Origin: Hyphomicrobiales bacterium
GTDB lineage: Bacteria > Pseudomonadota > Alphaproteobacteria > Rhizobiales > Devosiaceae
DNA length: 13,902 nucleotides
Assembly (NCBI GenBank): GCA_015487515.1
Contig: WFPQ01000221.1
Location: 1 to 13,902 of the forward strand
Direction: 5' to 3'
The position numbers were made by a program, and so were the translations under genes. The notes beneath the pieces are model-generated. The model ran no database searches, was not told the DNA's origin, and worked only from the letters and a program-made list of their open reading frames with translations. Shown piece by piece: positions 5,640-13,007 of the stretch. Each line of letters starts with the position of its first letter. The stretch's first letter is position 1.

Positions 5640-6983
5640 TCAGGCCAGGGCCCCGTTGAAACGAATCGGGCGGCCGGATGATCCCTTTAGCAGTTCACCT
5701 TCCCACATGACCCGGTTTCCCCGGATTACGGTGCCGACGGGCCAGCCGGTGACCCGCCTGCCGTCATAGGGAGTCCAGCCGGATCTTGATGCCACCCATC
5801 CATTGGAAATAATTTCGCAGCGCTTCATGTCGACTATGGTCAGATCCGCATCATAACCAACGGCCAGCCTGCCCTTGCCGGCGATGCCAAACAGGCGGTT
5901 TGGCCCGGCGCTGGTCATATCGACAAACCGTTGCAGGGAAAGACGCCCGGCATTTACATGATCGAGCATGACCGGCACCAGGGTCTGCACCCCGGTCATG
6001 CCCGAGGGGGAATCCGGATAGGGGGCCGATTTTTCTTCCAGTGTATGGGGGGCATGGTCAGAACCCAGAATATCGGCAACGCCACCGGCAACCCCATGCC
6101 AGAGTCTTTTCCTGTGGGAGATATCGCGAACCGGCGGGTTCATTTGCAGCAATGTGCCAAGGCGCTGATAATCCCCGGCATCAAGGGTAAGGTGATGGGG
6201 GGTTACTTCAACACTTGCAATATCCTTGTGACGGGACAGGAATTCCATTTCTTCCCCGGTGCTTACATGCAGTACATGAATGCTGGCCCCGGTTTCCCTG
6301 GCCAGCCCGACCAGCCTTTTGGTCGATCGCAAGGCCACATTGACATCGCGCCAGGCGGGATGGGAGGAAGGATCGTTCATGACCCTTAGGTGTTTTTGAT
6401 CCTCAAGGAGGTATTCATCTTCGGAATGGAACGCGACCCGGCGGGAAACCGCATCGAGAATGGCCCGGACCCCATCATCATCACTGACCAGGAGCGAGCC
6501 GGTGGAAGAACCCATGAAAACCTTTATGCCGGCACAGCCGGGCAGTCTTTCAAGCCTTGCCAGCTGGGCGACATTATCGTGGGTACCTCCCGCATAAAAG
6601 GCAAAGTCACAGTGCATGGAATTGGTGGCCCGGGCAATCTTGTCCAAAAATGTTTCTTCGTCGATGGTAAGGGGATTGGTATTGGGCATCTCGAAAACCC
6701 CGGTAACACCGCCCATGACCGCACCAAGGGAGCCGGTCTGAAGATTTTCCTTGTGCTCCAGGCCTGGTTCACGAAAATGCACCTGGGTATCGATAACACC
6801 GGGAAGAACATGCAGGCCGGTGCAATCCACGGTTTCAGCGGCAGCGGGGGTTTTTCCCCCTTCCGTCAGGTCGCCGATGGCCGCGATCAGCCCGTCCCTT
6901 ATCCCGATATCCCCCCGGAATTCACCATCGTGATTAACCAGGGTCGCATTCTTGAAAATCGTGTCAAAACTGATCATTTCCAT
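5640..6983 (-). CDS. pyrC: Dihydroorotase (class I-like amidohydrolase) with an altered metal motif
   Basis: This is a 447-aa zinc amidohydrolase of the cyclic amidase group, most likely dihydroorotase, which closes N-carbamoyl-aspartate to dihydroorotate in pyrimidine synthesis. Motifs in order: PGVIDTQVHFREPGLEHKE (61-79), EMPNTNP (98-104), AGIKVFMGSSTGSLLV (151-166), AFHSEDE (184-190), IHVLHVST (235-242), VTPHHLTLD (260-268), MNPPVR (281-286), and GSDHAPHTLEEK (307-318) with the catalytic Asp309. The normal DxHxH motif reads D-T-Q-V-H, so Gln67 replaces the first metal-binding His while His69 stays. Lys154 may be the carboxylated bridging lysine; His186 and His239 are the other likely ligands. 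Start: ATG 6983 has GGAA 9 nt upstream; ATG 6977 is close behind. A longer reading from 7100 adds 39 unconserved residues. Allantoinase or hydantoinase is less likely, since MNPPVR and SDHAPHT fit dihydroorotase. Confidence 0.88.
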   Translation of the reverse strand: MEMISFDTIFKNATLVNHDGEFRGDIGIRDGLIAAIGDLTEGGKTPAAAETVDCTGLHVLPGVIDTQVHFREPGLEHKENLQTGSLGAVMGGVTGVFEMPNTNPLTIDEETFLDKIARATNSMHCDFAFYAGGTHDNVAQLARLERLPGCAGIKVFMGSSTGSLLVSDDDGVRAILDAVSRRVAFHSEDEYLLEDQKHLRVMNDPSSHPAWRDVNVALRSTKRLVGLARETGASIHVLHVSTGEEMEFLSRHKDIASVEVTPHHLTLDAGDYQRLGTLLQMNPPVRDISHRKRLWHGVAGGVADILGSDHAPHTLEEKSAPYPDSPSGMTGVQTLVPVMLDHVNAGRLSLQRFVDMTSAGPNRLFGIAGKGRLAVGYDADLTIVDMKRCEIISNGWVASRSGWTPYDGRRVTGWPVGTVIRGNRVMWEGELLKGSSGRPIRFNGALA

Positions 6984-7119
6984 CCGGGCCGTTTCCGTGT
7001 TTTTGCAGTCAATGGAACAATGGGGCAATATGGCAACCAGGGCCATGGCGGGACCGGCAACGGGGTGATATTGATTTTCCCGCGGATCCCATGAAAGCAA
7101 GTACAGGAACAGGCAAAAA

Positions 7120-7974
7120 GTGCAAACATATTTTCATTCAAACCGGACCCTGGTAAAATTCGAAGGGCCGCAGGCGCAGAAACTGCTCAATGACGTGATA
7201 ACCGGCACCGTCAGCAAAAATCCGGACACGGCCAGCTGGTGGGCATTGCTCTCGCCCCAGGGAAAAATTCAGGCGGAGGGACTGATCGGATGGTTTGACG
7301 GGGCCTATTACCTGGACGTTCACCTGCGGGCAAAGGATAATTTCCTGCGCCGCATGAACATGTTCAGGCTTCGGGCCAGGGCCGATATAACAGACCTTGG
7401 AAACAGCCACAGGATCGGATGGTCCACAGGCCGGCCAGACCCAAAAAAAGGGGTCATTGTCCATGCGGACGGGCGCGGACACCATTGCCGCCGGCAAATG
7501 GGGTTTCGCCTGATCGCCAGCACAAAGAACACGGACGGCTGGCTGGAGGATGAAAAACAACATGCGCTGGAACGTGTCAAAACGGGAATCATGGAACTGG
7601 GCGAGGACTTTTCTGCCGACAGCCTGTTTCCCCACGACATAGCCATGGACCTGCTGGGGGGGGTGGACTTTGACAAGGGATGCTACGTGGGACAGGAAGT
7701 GGTTTCGCGCATGCGCCATCGCGGGGTTGCCCGCAAGCGGCCGGTGCTGGTCGAATTTTCAGACGGAGACAACGAACCGGTCAGAGCGGGCGAGGACATA
7801 ATGATAGGGGACAGGAAAATCGGCACCACGGGCACAACGATCATGGGCCGGGGGATTGGAATTGCAAGGCTGGACAAGGTGGAAAACCCCAAGGGGGCAA
7901 GGGTTGCAGGGCGGCAGGCCAGTCTTGTGATCCCCCCGTGGGCAAGTTACGGTTTTGCCCTTGATTCGCAATGA
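7120..7974 (+). CDS. ygfZ: YgfZ/GcvT-fold folate-binding protein (Fe-S enzyme maintenance)
   Basis: This 284-aa protein is a member of the YgfZ (IBA57-like) family. It resembles the aminomethyltransferase fold, binds tetrahydrofolate and supports the activity or repair of some Fe-S enzymes, such as the radical-SAM tRNA methylthiotransferase MiaB. The family signature is clear: DKGCYVGQEVVSRMRHRG (185-202) with the conserved Cys188 of the K-G-C-Y-x-G-Q-E motif. The N-terminal LVKFEGPQAQKLLNDVITG (11-29) and LLSPQGKIQAEGLI (43-56) are also typical. The start is GTG 7120 with AGG 6 nt upstream (7111-7113). It is divergent from the dihydroorotase gene with 136 bases between the two starts, so the two probably share a promoter region. 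The HD hydrolase follows after 31 bases and is likely co-transcribed. As I recall, the same gene group occurs together in several alphaproteobacteria. Confidence 0.93.
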   Translation: MQTYFHSNRTLVKFEGPQAQKLLNDVITGTVSKNPDTASWWALLSPQGKIQAEGLIGWFDGAYYLDVHLRAKDNFLRRMNMFRLRARADITDLGNSHRIGWSTGRPDPKKGVIVHADGRGHHCRRQMGFRLIASTKNTDGWLEDEKQHALERVKTGIMELGEDFSADSLFPHDIAMDLLGGVDFDKGCYVGQEVVSRMRHRGVARKRPVLVEFSDGDNEPVRAGEDIMIGDRKIGTTGTTIMGRGIGIARLDKVENPKGARVAGRQASLVIPPWASYGFALDSQ

Positions 7975-8005
7975 ATCGTCCCCTCGAACAGGACCCGGAA
8001 AGCAA

Positions 8006-8620
8006 ATGGCACGAACGGACAAAAGGGCATGGCAGCGCATGCTCTCGGGAAGAAGGCTGGACCTGCTTGACCCCTCACCTCTGGACATAGAACTGGGCGA
8101 TATAGCCCATGGCCTGGCCCGGGTTGCCAGATGGAACGGGCAAACGCTGGGAGACTACCCGTTTTCCGTGGCCCAGCATTCGATCCTGGTGGTCGAAATA
8201 TTCAGGGCCACCAGCAAAGACTGCAGTCCGGCAGAACAGCTTCATGCCCTGCTTCACGACGGGGCGGAATATGTGATGGGGGATCTGATATCCCCATTCA
8301 AGGCCGCCATGGGGGGAGATTACCACCGGATCGAGGACAACCTGCTGGCAGCCATTCACCTGCGATTCTCACTGCCGGCAAAATGCAAGGCAGCCACCAG
8401 GAAAAACATCAAGAAAGCCGACAGGCAGGCGGCATTCTTTGAAGCGGTCAACCTGGCAGGATTTGAAATGGAAGAAGCAGGCAGGCTGTTCGGCAGCCCG
8501 AGCATCGCCGATTTTGACCTGGATGGATTTGACCGGCTTATCAGGCCATGGCCGACCCGGGAAGCCCAGCAGCAGTTCGAAAAAACATTCCGCCAGATCA
8601 GCGCGCAAATTGCGGACTGA
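8006..8620 (+). CDS. HD-domain hydrolase (YfbR/5'-deoxynucleotidase-like)
   Basis: This 204-aa metal-dependent phosphohydrolase of the HD superfamily has the ligand set His35 or His58 (SVAQHS, 54-59), His84-Asp85 in HALLHDGAEYVMGD (80-93), and a late Asp139 in KNIKKADRQA (133-142). The DGAE-x4-GD-x4-P pattern after the HD pair resembles the YfbR / 5'-deoxynucleotidase group, so a nucleotide monophosphate is a likely substrate, but this is not proven. The N-terminus carries RMLSGRRLDLLDPSPLDIEL (11-30), which I associate with alphaproteobacterial HD hydrolases found beside ygfZ. The start is ATG 8006 with GGAA about 6 nt upstream (CCCGGAAAGCAAATG); an in-frame TTG at 7955 would overlap ygfZ and is less likely. 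It is 31 bases downstream of ygfZ on the same strand. Confidence 0.9.
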   Translation: MARTDKRAWQRMLSGRRLDLLDPSPLDIELGDIAHGLARVARWNGQTLGDYPFSVAQHSILVVEIFRATSKDCSPAEQLHALLHDGAEYVMGDLISPFKAAMGGDYHRIEDNLLAAIHLRFSLPAKCKAATRKNIKKADRQAAFFEAVNLAGFEMEEAGRLFGSPSIADFDLDGFDRLIRPWPTREAQQQFEKTFRQISAQIAD

Positions 8621-8658
8621 AAGACCCGGCCAACGTTAAGCATGATTGAAAATGGTCT

Positions 8659-8688
8659 TTGACCAGACCCCCGCCCATGGTTGATAAA
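8659..8688 (+). promoter_or_regulatory. Candidate sigma-70-type promoter before the 8727 gene
   Basis: TTGACC (8659-8664) and GATAAA (8683-8688) are separated by 18 bases, which would start transcription near 8695, about 30 bases before ATG 8727. The -35 box is the loop of a small inverted repeat, GGTCT-TTGACC-AGACC (8654-8669), which could act as a weak hairpin after the HD hydrolase gene or as an operator. The -10 match is only 4 of 6. Confidence 0.33.
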
Positions 8689-8726
8689 GGGTTAATCAGA
8701 CAACCAGTTCGGCAAGGGCGCCGGTT

Positions 8727-9254
8727 ATGAAATTGTTAAGCTTTTGGAACATTGCCAGTTTTGGTCTTGCCCTGGTGGGCGGGGCGGTTCTTGTCAACGC
8801 CATGCCCGGATCAAGGGCGGTTGCCCAGAGCCAGGTTTCGAACAACATAACCCCGGTGCTCGAACAATTGACGCCGAAAAGAAACACGCCAACACCCCAA
8901 AGCCTTTCCGGGCTGCTGCGCGTCGGGGAAAGGGATTATGAAATCAGCCTTGCCGAAAATGTTTCCGGCCAGATCATCAGCAGCGGTTTCATCCGCAAGG
9001 TAGAATATGGCAGGGAAAGCCGGATAAGCGTGTTCTATACTCCGCAGGGCATATATTCCAGCGAAGGGCTGGTTTCAAAGAACGTCCAGTATCCGGGCGT
9101 GAGCGTCAGCGAAATTACCCCCGTGCCGAAACAGGATCATTACGGAGCCATGGCAGCAGGCATGAAACCTGCCATGACGGGAGCCATTGCCGGGCCGGGA
9201 ACCAGCGGGTTCTGCATGGAGAGAAACAGTTTTGTCTTTTGCAACTGGCGCTGA
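8727..9254 (+). CDS. Exported hypothetical protein with C-terminal Cys pair, 175 aa
   Basis: I do not recognise a family. The N-terminus (MKLLSFWNIASFGLALVGGA, hydrophobic to about residue 25) is a signal peptide or a membrane anchor. If cleaved, the site is probably after AVA (31-33), just before QSQVSNN. The body has a compact beta-rich stretch, SGLLRVGERDYEISLAENVS (61-80), then FYTPQGIYSSEGLV (103-116), a Gly/Ala/Met/Pro-rich linker (about 139-160) and a short C-terminal end, GFCMERNSFVFCNWR, with two Cys seven residues apart that could form a disulfide. Codon use matches its neighbours. The start is ATG 8727 with AAGGG 8 nt upstream. It follows the HD hydrolase after 106 bases and is convergent to the SleB-like gene. 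A link to the cell envelope is plausible from export alone but not shown. Confidence 0.78.
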   Translation: MKLLSFWNIASFGLALVGGAVLVNAMPGSRAVAQSQVSNNITPVLEQLTPKRNTPTPQSLSGLLRVGERDYEISLAENVSGQIISSGFIRKVEYGRESRISVFYTPQGIYSSEGLVSKNVQYPGVSVSEITPVPKQDHYGAMAAGMKPAMTGAIAGPGTSGFCMERNSFVFCNWR

Positions 9255-9285
9255 GAAATCCCACCCCGAAAAATCAGCCTGCTAC

Positions 9286-9308
9286 GGCCCCTGCCCAAAA
9301 TCGGGGCC
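9286..9308. terminator. GC-rich hairpin between convergent genes (weak terminator candidate)
   Basis: GGCCCC (9286-9291) and GGGGCC (9303-9308) form a 6-bp stem with an 11-nt loop in the 72-base gap between the stop codons of the 8727 gene and the SleB-like gene. It lacks a U tract on either strand, so it would be a poor intrinsic terminator. A second small palindrome, AGGGCC-A-GGCCCT, lies just after it. Confidence 0.25.
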
Positions 9309-9326
9309 ATGCTCCAGGGCCAGGCC

Positions 9327-10376
9327 CTAGCTTCTGAAGCGGTAGAATATGTGGGTTCCGATCTGGGTGACCCGTTTCATCCTGGGGGCCCAGGCCGGAT
9401 AGACATAATTGGCGTGATAATTTATGGCGTCGGCAACCTCTGGCAGATAAAGTTCGCCCGAGGTGACCTTCTGGGCTATTTCCTCGGCCTTGGCCCAGGC
9501 CCGGGGCTCTCTTACCCGATCGGGAATGCCATCGCAGGCAAAGGAAAACTGGCACCGATTGCGCCAGTCCTTGTTCTGAAACACGACCCCGCAGATATTG
9601 TCTGGAAACACCCGGCTCTTGACCCGGTTCATTATGACCTGGGCCACGCCTACCTGACCGCGATAGCTCTCGCCGCGGGCCTCGAAATATATGGCCGTGG
9701 AAAGGCACCAGCGGTCACGCTCGGAAAACTGGCTTATCACGCGTTCGGTCGTGGGGGCGCTGGCCCGCACATAGGCCAGCTGTTCGGAAACGGACGCGGG
9801 AACCGGAACAAGGGAATCAGCGGGGACAACCTGTTCGATGGCCGCAAGGGCAGCCGAGGCCAGGGCCGGATCAACGGCCGCAGGGGAAATAATGGTTGCA
9901 CTGTCGGGGCCTCCCCCTCCTCTCGGCCCGAGGCCTGGGGACTGGGGCGAAGCTGCGCGCAGGGCCGCTATCTGCATTCTCTGGGCGGAAAAAGACGCGG
10001 CAAATTCCATGACATCGGGCTGGGGACGCAGGCGGTCCTGCTTCTGGCTGCTGGTGGGACCAAAAAAGGCAGGACCCTCGAACAAGTGCTCTACGGAACC
10101 GCTGATGACCGGGCCCTGGTCCTGGTAGGTTATGCCGGCCAGTTCTGCAGAACCCGATGCCCCTTCAGGGGCAGGAACCTGCGGATTGGAAACGGGAAAG
10201 GTGGAAAGCAAAAAGCCAAGGAAAGAAAGAACCGCAAGGACGGCAAACCCCAAAGGGGAGGCCGGGCGCAGGGACGAAATGCAACGGAACGGCAAAAAGA
10301 CATTTTTGACAGGAGGCCCGTTCCCGGCGCTGGCAGGGCCTGATACGGCCTGCTCGGTCAAAGTTCTTCTGGCCAT
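9327..10376 (-). CDS. Membrane-anchored SleB-type cell wall hydrolase
   Basis: This 349-aa protein has a single membrane segment (about 42-60, GFAVLAVLSFLGFLLSTF), then a long Pro/Ala/Gly-rich periplasmic linker (about 61-215). The C-terminal SleB/CwlJ (Hydrolase_2) domain spans about 222-349. The catalytic region reads LSTAIYFEARGESYRGQVGV (225-244); the Glu of FEARGE (Glu232) matches the SleB catalytic Glu. AQVIMNRV (245-252) and NRCQFSFACDG (273-283) follow, then NYHANYVYPAW (319-329) with His321, and IGTHIFYR (339-346). Cys275 and Cys281, plus Cys224 and Cys262, may form disulfides. In spore formers SleB is a germination lytic enzyme; in non-spore alphaproteobacteria these are envelope peptidoglycan hydrolases or lytic transglycosylases. 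The start is ATG 10376 with a weak upstream site (AGAG). The linker contains an unusual GPRGGGGPDSA stretch (150-160). The gene lies 238 bases downstream of the PPDK-like gene on the same strand. Confidence 0.9.
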   Translation of the reverse strand: MARRTLTEQAVSGPASAGNGPPVKNVFLPFRCISSLRPASPLGFAVLAVLSFLGFLLSTFPVSNPQVPAPEGASGSAELAGITYQDQGPVISGSVEHLFEGPAFFGPTSSQKQDRLRPQPDVMEFAASFSAQRMQIAALRAASPQSPGLGPRGGGGPDSATIISPAAVDPALASAALAAIEQVVPADSLVPVPASVSEQLAYVRASAPTTERVISQFSERDRWCLSTAIYFEARGESYRGQVGVAQVIMNRVKSRVFPDNICGVVFQNKDWRNRCQFSFACDGIPDRVREPRAWAKAEEIAQKVTSGELYLPEVADAINYHANYVYPAWAPRMKRVTQIGTHIFYRFRS

Positions 10377-10448
10377 TTTACTCTACTTGCACTTACTGAA
10401 CACTCAAACGCACCGACACACCCGTCAATTGCCGGCACCCCGATAATA

Positions 10449-10464
10449 GTTGATTAACGTTGAT
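10449..10464 (+). repeat. Two GTTGAT words at one helical turn in the sleB-like leader
   Basis: GTTGAT occurs at 10449-10454 and again at 10459-10464, separated by TAAC, a 10-bp period that places both on the same face of the helix. It lies about 73-88 bases upstream of the SleB-like start, within the 10377-10614 gap. That gap otherwise holds no gene, tRNA or clear promoter that I can see. Confidence 0.3.
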
Positions 10465-10614
10465 AGCAGGTAAACGAAAAATCGGGCAAAGGAACGAAGA
10501 AACATAGGCCAAATCAGGGTGGTTTTAAGGCAGTCCCGGCAAGAATGACGGGAATGGCCCACAAAACGGTCCGAAAAGACAAACATGCCCGATGGCGCAG
10601 TCAACGGACCAGAA

Positions 10615-12912
10615 TCATCCCTGGGCCTGGGCAAGGGCAAGGCGGGCCACGGGAACCCGGTAGGGGGAGCAGGAGACATAATCCACATCGAGCCCGGCGA
10701 AAAACTGCAATGACTGGGGCTCCCCGGCATGCTCTCCGCAAATTCCCACAACCAGGTTGGGGTTGGCCCCCCTGCCCCGCTTGATGGCAAACTTTATCAG
10801 TTCACCGACCCCGGCCTGGTCCAGGGTGACAAACGGATCGCTCTCGTAAATACCCTTGCGCTTGTAGGCAGCAAGAAAAGCAGGGGCATCATCACGGGAA
10901 ATGCCAAAGGTCGTCTGGGTCAGGTCGTTGGTGCCAAAGGAAAAGAAATCAACCGCATGGGCAATCTCGCCGGCCCTCAGAGCCGCACGGGGCAGTTCGA
11001 TCATGGTGCCAAACGAGAGATGAATACGGGTTTCAAAACCGATTCCGGCCTTGTCGGCCATGGTCATGACCTGGTTGCGAAGCCAGATGATCTCGCGGGC
11101 CGATGAAACAAACGGCACCATCACCTCGAGCAGAACGTGCTCTTCCTGCTGTTCCATGGCTTCCCTGGCCCCGGCAAAAAGCGCATGCATCTGCATGTTC
11201 AGGATCTCGGGATAAGTTATGGCAAGCCGGCAGCCCCTGTGGCCAAGCATGGGGTTGATCTCGCTGAGGCTTTCAAGGCGCCGGCGCAGGGCCCCGGCAC
11301 CAATGCCCAAAGAGGCGGCGGTCGCCTCGATGTCTTCATCGGTTCTTGGCAGAAATTCATGCAGGGGAGGATCAAAGAGACGAACATTGACCGGACGGCC
11401 GCGCATGGTGGTAAACAGGCTGGCATAATCCCTTGCCTGATATTCAACCAGGCCCTGCAGGGCCCGGGCCCGGTCATCCTGGTTCCTCGAAAGTATCAGG
11501 CGCCTCAAGGCAGTCATCCTGTCCTGGGAAAAGAACATGTGCTCCGAACGGGCCAGGCCTATGCCCTCGGCACCAAAATCAAGCGCGGTCCTTGCTCCCT
11601 CGATGGTTTCCACATTGGTGCGAACGGCAATGGAACGGGTACCATCGGACCAGTCGAGCAGCCGGGAGACGGCCCCGCCGATGTGGGGAGTGGACAATTG
11701 CAGGGCGCCGGCAAAAACCTCTCCGGAACTGCCGTCTATGGTGATCTCGTCGCCCTTGGAAAACCCGTGCTCGCCGATGGTGCAGGTCAGGTTTTCGGAA
11801 TCCACCTGAAGGGAGCGGACACCGGCAACGCAGGGACGGCCGGTGGCGCTGGCCACCATGGCCGCATGGCTGGTCATGCCCCCCCGGGCCGTCAGGGCAC
11901 CGGTGGCGGCCTGCATGCCCTCCACGTCGGTGGGGCCGGTTTCGTTCATGACCAGGATGCAATGCACCCCGCGGGCATTCAGACGCACCGCATCATCAGG
12001 ATGAAAGACAATCCTGCCGCTGGCGGCGCCCGGGGCAACCCCAAGACCGGAGGCTATGGCCCTGCGGTTTGAATCGGGCAGCAGCCTTGGATGCAATACA
12101 TGAGGAAGCCGGGACGGGTCAAAGGACTTGACCACCTGGTGGGTGGACCAGACCCCCCTTTCGGCCCGGTCAACCGCCGCCTCAAGATCAGCCTCGGCAC
12201 TGGCAGGCACCGGACGGGCCGAGATGAATTGCGTCCTGCCATCATCAATGGCCACGCAAGCCAGCATGTGGCGGCCCGAGGCTCCATCGAGAAATTCACA
12301 GATGGGCTCAAGAATCTCCCTGTGCCCGGGATCCCTGACCTCCGGGGGAACCGGGGCCGGGCCGATCTTGCCGGAGCCGGAATGACGGGTCATGAACAGG
12401 ATTATGCGGCCGGGAGCGGTGGCCTGAACCAGAACTATCTGATTGTTCCTAAGGGTCTGGCTCTCGGGTTGGGACCATACGGGTTCGGATTGACCGTAGG
12501 AGGCAAATGCAGCCTGAATGGCATTGCCCAGAGGGCGGTTCAGGTCAACCGATTCCTCTTCACTGTCGGGGGGCGAAATGCCGGTTCTTACCGACATGAG
12601 ACCGGAACGATGGGCAAGGGCCGAGGTGCGAACCACCAGCCGCGGGGGATTCTTGCCCTTTTCGACCAGCCTGAAAAGGGCCGAAACCCAGCTGCGACGC
12701 AGCCTTGCCAGCGATGATTGCCGCTCGTTCTGCAGGGCATCCCAGGCGGTTCTGGTCAGGCATATGGTGGGAACCGTCGGAAAACCCGCATCATAAACGG
12801 CCCGGGTCCAGCGAGCCTTGCCCACCAGCAGATCGCGCTGTTCGGCAGAAAGGGGTGCGGTTCCCGACGTGGGGGAAATGACAATAATCTGCTGGGCCGG
12901 AGTCAAAGTCAA
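10615..12912 (-). CDS. Pyruvate phosphate dikinase-like PEP-utilising protein with degenerate ATP-grasp half
   Basis: This 765-aa protein resembles pyruvate phosphate dikinase (PPDK). The middle and C-terminal parts are intact: the phosphohistidine loop TARGGMTSHAAMVA (341-354) with His349, then the PEP/pyruvate barrel with GLARSEHMFF (452-461), RLFDPPLHEFLP (511-522), EINPMLGHRGCRL (551-563), EVMVPFVS (596-603), FGTMIELPR (634-642), FSFGTNDLTQTTFG (657-670) and GICGEHAGEP (723-732) with Cys725. From the His to the end is 416 residues, as in typical PPDK (about 419). The N-terminal ATP-grasp region is about 100 residues short and only faintly similar: a GKARW Lys (Lys32) and an Arg in VVRTSA (Arg95) remain, but the Glu of the usual IEFT segment and the Gln of LQTR are not evident (MLACVA and ISAR instead). 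Phosphorylation by ATP is therefore doubtful. The start is TTG 12912; no in-frame ATG lies near and no good ribosome site is seen, so the start is uncertain. Confidence 0.85.
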   Translation of the reverse strand: MTLTPAQQIIVISPTSGTAPLSAEQRDLLVGKARWTRAVYDAGFPTVPTICLTRTAWDALQNERQSSLARLRRSWVSALFRLVEKGKNPPRLVVRTSALAHRSGLMSVRTGISPPDSEEESVDLNRPLGNAIQAAFASYGQSEPVWSQPESQTLRNNQIVLVQATAPGRIILFMTRHSGSGKIGPAPVPPEVRDPGHREILEPICEFLDGASGRHMLACVAIDDGRTQFISARPVPASAEADLEAAVDRAERGVWSTHQVVKSFDPSRLPHVLHPRLLPDSNRRAIASGLGVAPGAASGRIVFHPDDAVRLNARGVHCILVMNETGPTDVEGMQAATGALTARGGMTSHAAMVASATGRPCVAGVRSLQVDSENLTCTIGEHGFSKGDEITIDGSSGEVFAGALQLSTPHIGGAVSRLLDWSDGTRSIAVRTNVETIEGARTALDFGAEGIGLARSEHMFFSQDRMTALRRLILSRNQDDRARALQGLVEYQARDYASLFTTMRGRPVNVRLFDPPLHEFLPRTDEDIEATAASLGIGAGALRRRLESLSEINPMLGHRGCRLAITYPEILNMQMHALFAGAREAMEQQEEHVLLEVMVPFVSSAREIIWLRNQVMTMADKAGIGFETRIHLSFGTMIELPRAALRAGEIAHAVDFFSFGTNDLTQTTFGISRDDAPAFLAAYKRKGIYESDPFVTLDQAGVGELIKFAIKRGRGANPNLVVGICGEHAGEPQSLQFFAGLDVDYVSCSPYRVPVARLALAQAQG

Positions 12913-12985
12913 AGCTGAATTATCTTTGTTTATTACACATGGAATTCATACTGCCCCGAGAGCACTGATGTGGCAACAGGCTTGA

Positions 12986-13004
12986 TTTGATCACGAACAT
13001 CAAA
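12986..13004. promoter_or_regulatory. Inverted repeat TTTGAT-N7-ATCAAA (candidate operator)
   Basis: A perfect 6-bp inverted repeat, TTTGAT (12986-12991) and ATCAAA (12999-13004) with a 7-base centre, lies in the 217-base divergent gap between the PPDK-like gene and ispH. It resembles a dimeric regulator site. The spacing of 7 is longer than the FNR/CRP layout (TTGAT-N4-ATCAA), so I do not assign a regulator. Confidence 0.25.
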
Positions 13005-13007
13005 AGA

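Noticed and set aside
5931..7094. Two consecutive open frames on the plus strand opposite the dihydroorotase gene
   Set aside because: The opposite strand encodes all dihydroorotase motifs; these frames reflect GC-rich codon structure.
9309..10343. Long open frame on the plus strand (344 codons)
   Set aside because: It runs antisense to the SleB-like gene, whose motifs are clear. The predicted product is low-complexity Gly/Arg-rich with no family features.
11137..12072. Long open frame on the plus strand (311 codons)
   Set aside because: Antisense shadow of the PPDK-like gene; Gly/His/Gln-rich product with no recognisable domain.
12986..13004. FNR/CRP-type site reading of TTTGAT...ATCAAA
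   Set aside because: The centre is 7 bases rather than 4, so it does not fit the FNR/CRP layout; kept only as an unnamed inverted repeat.
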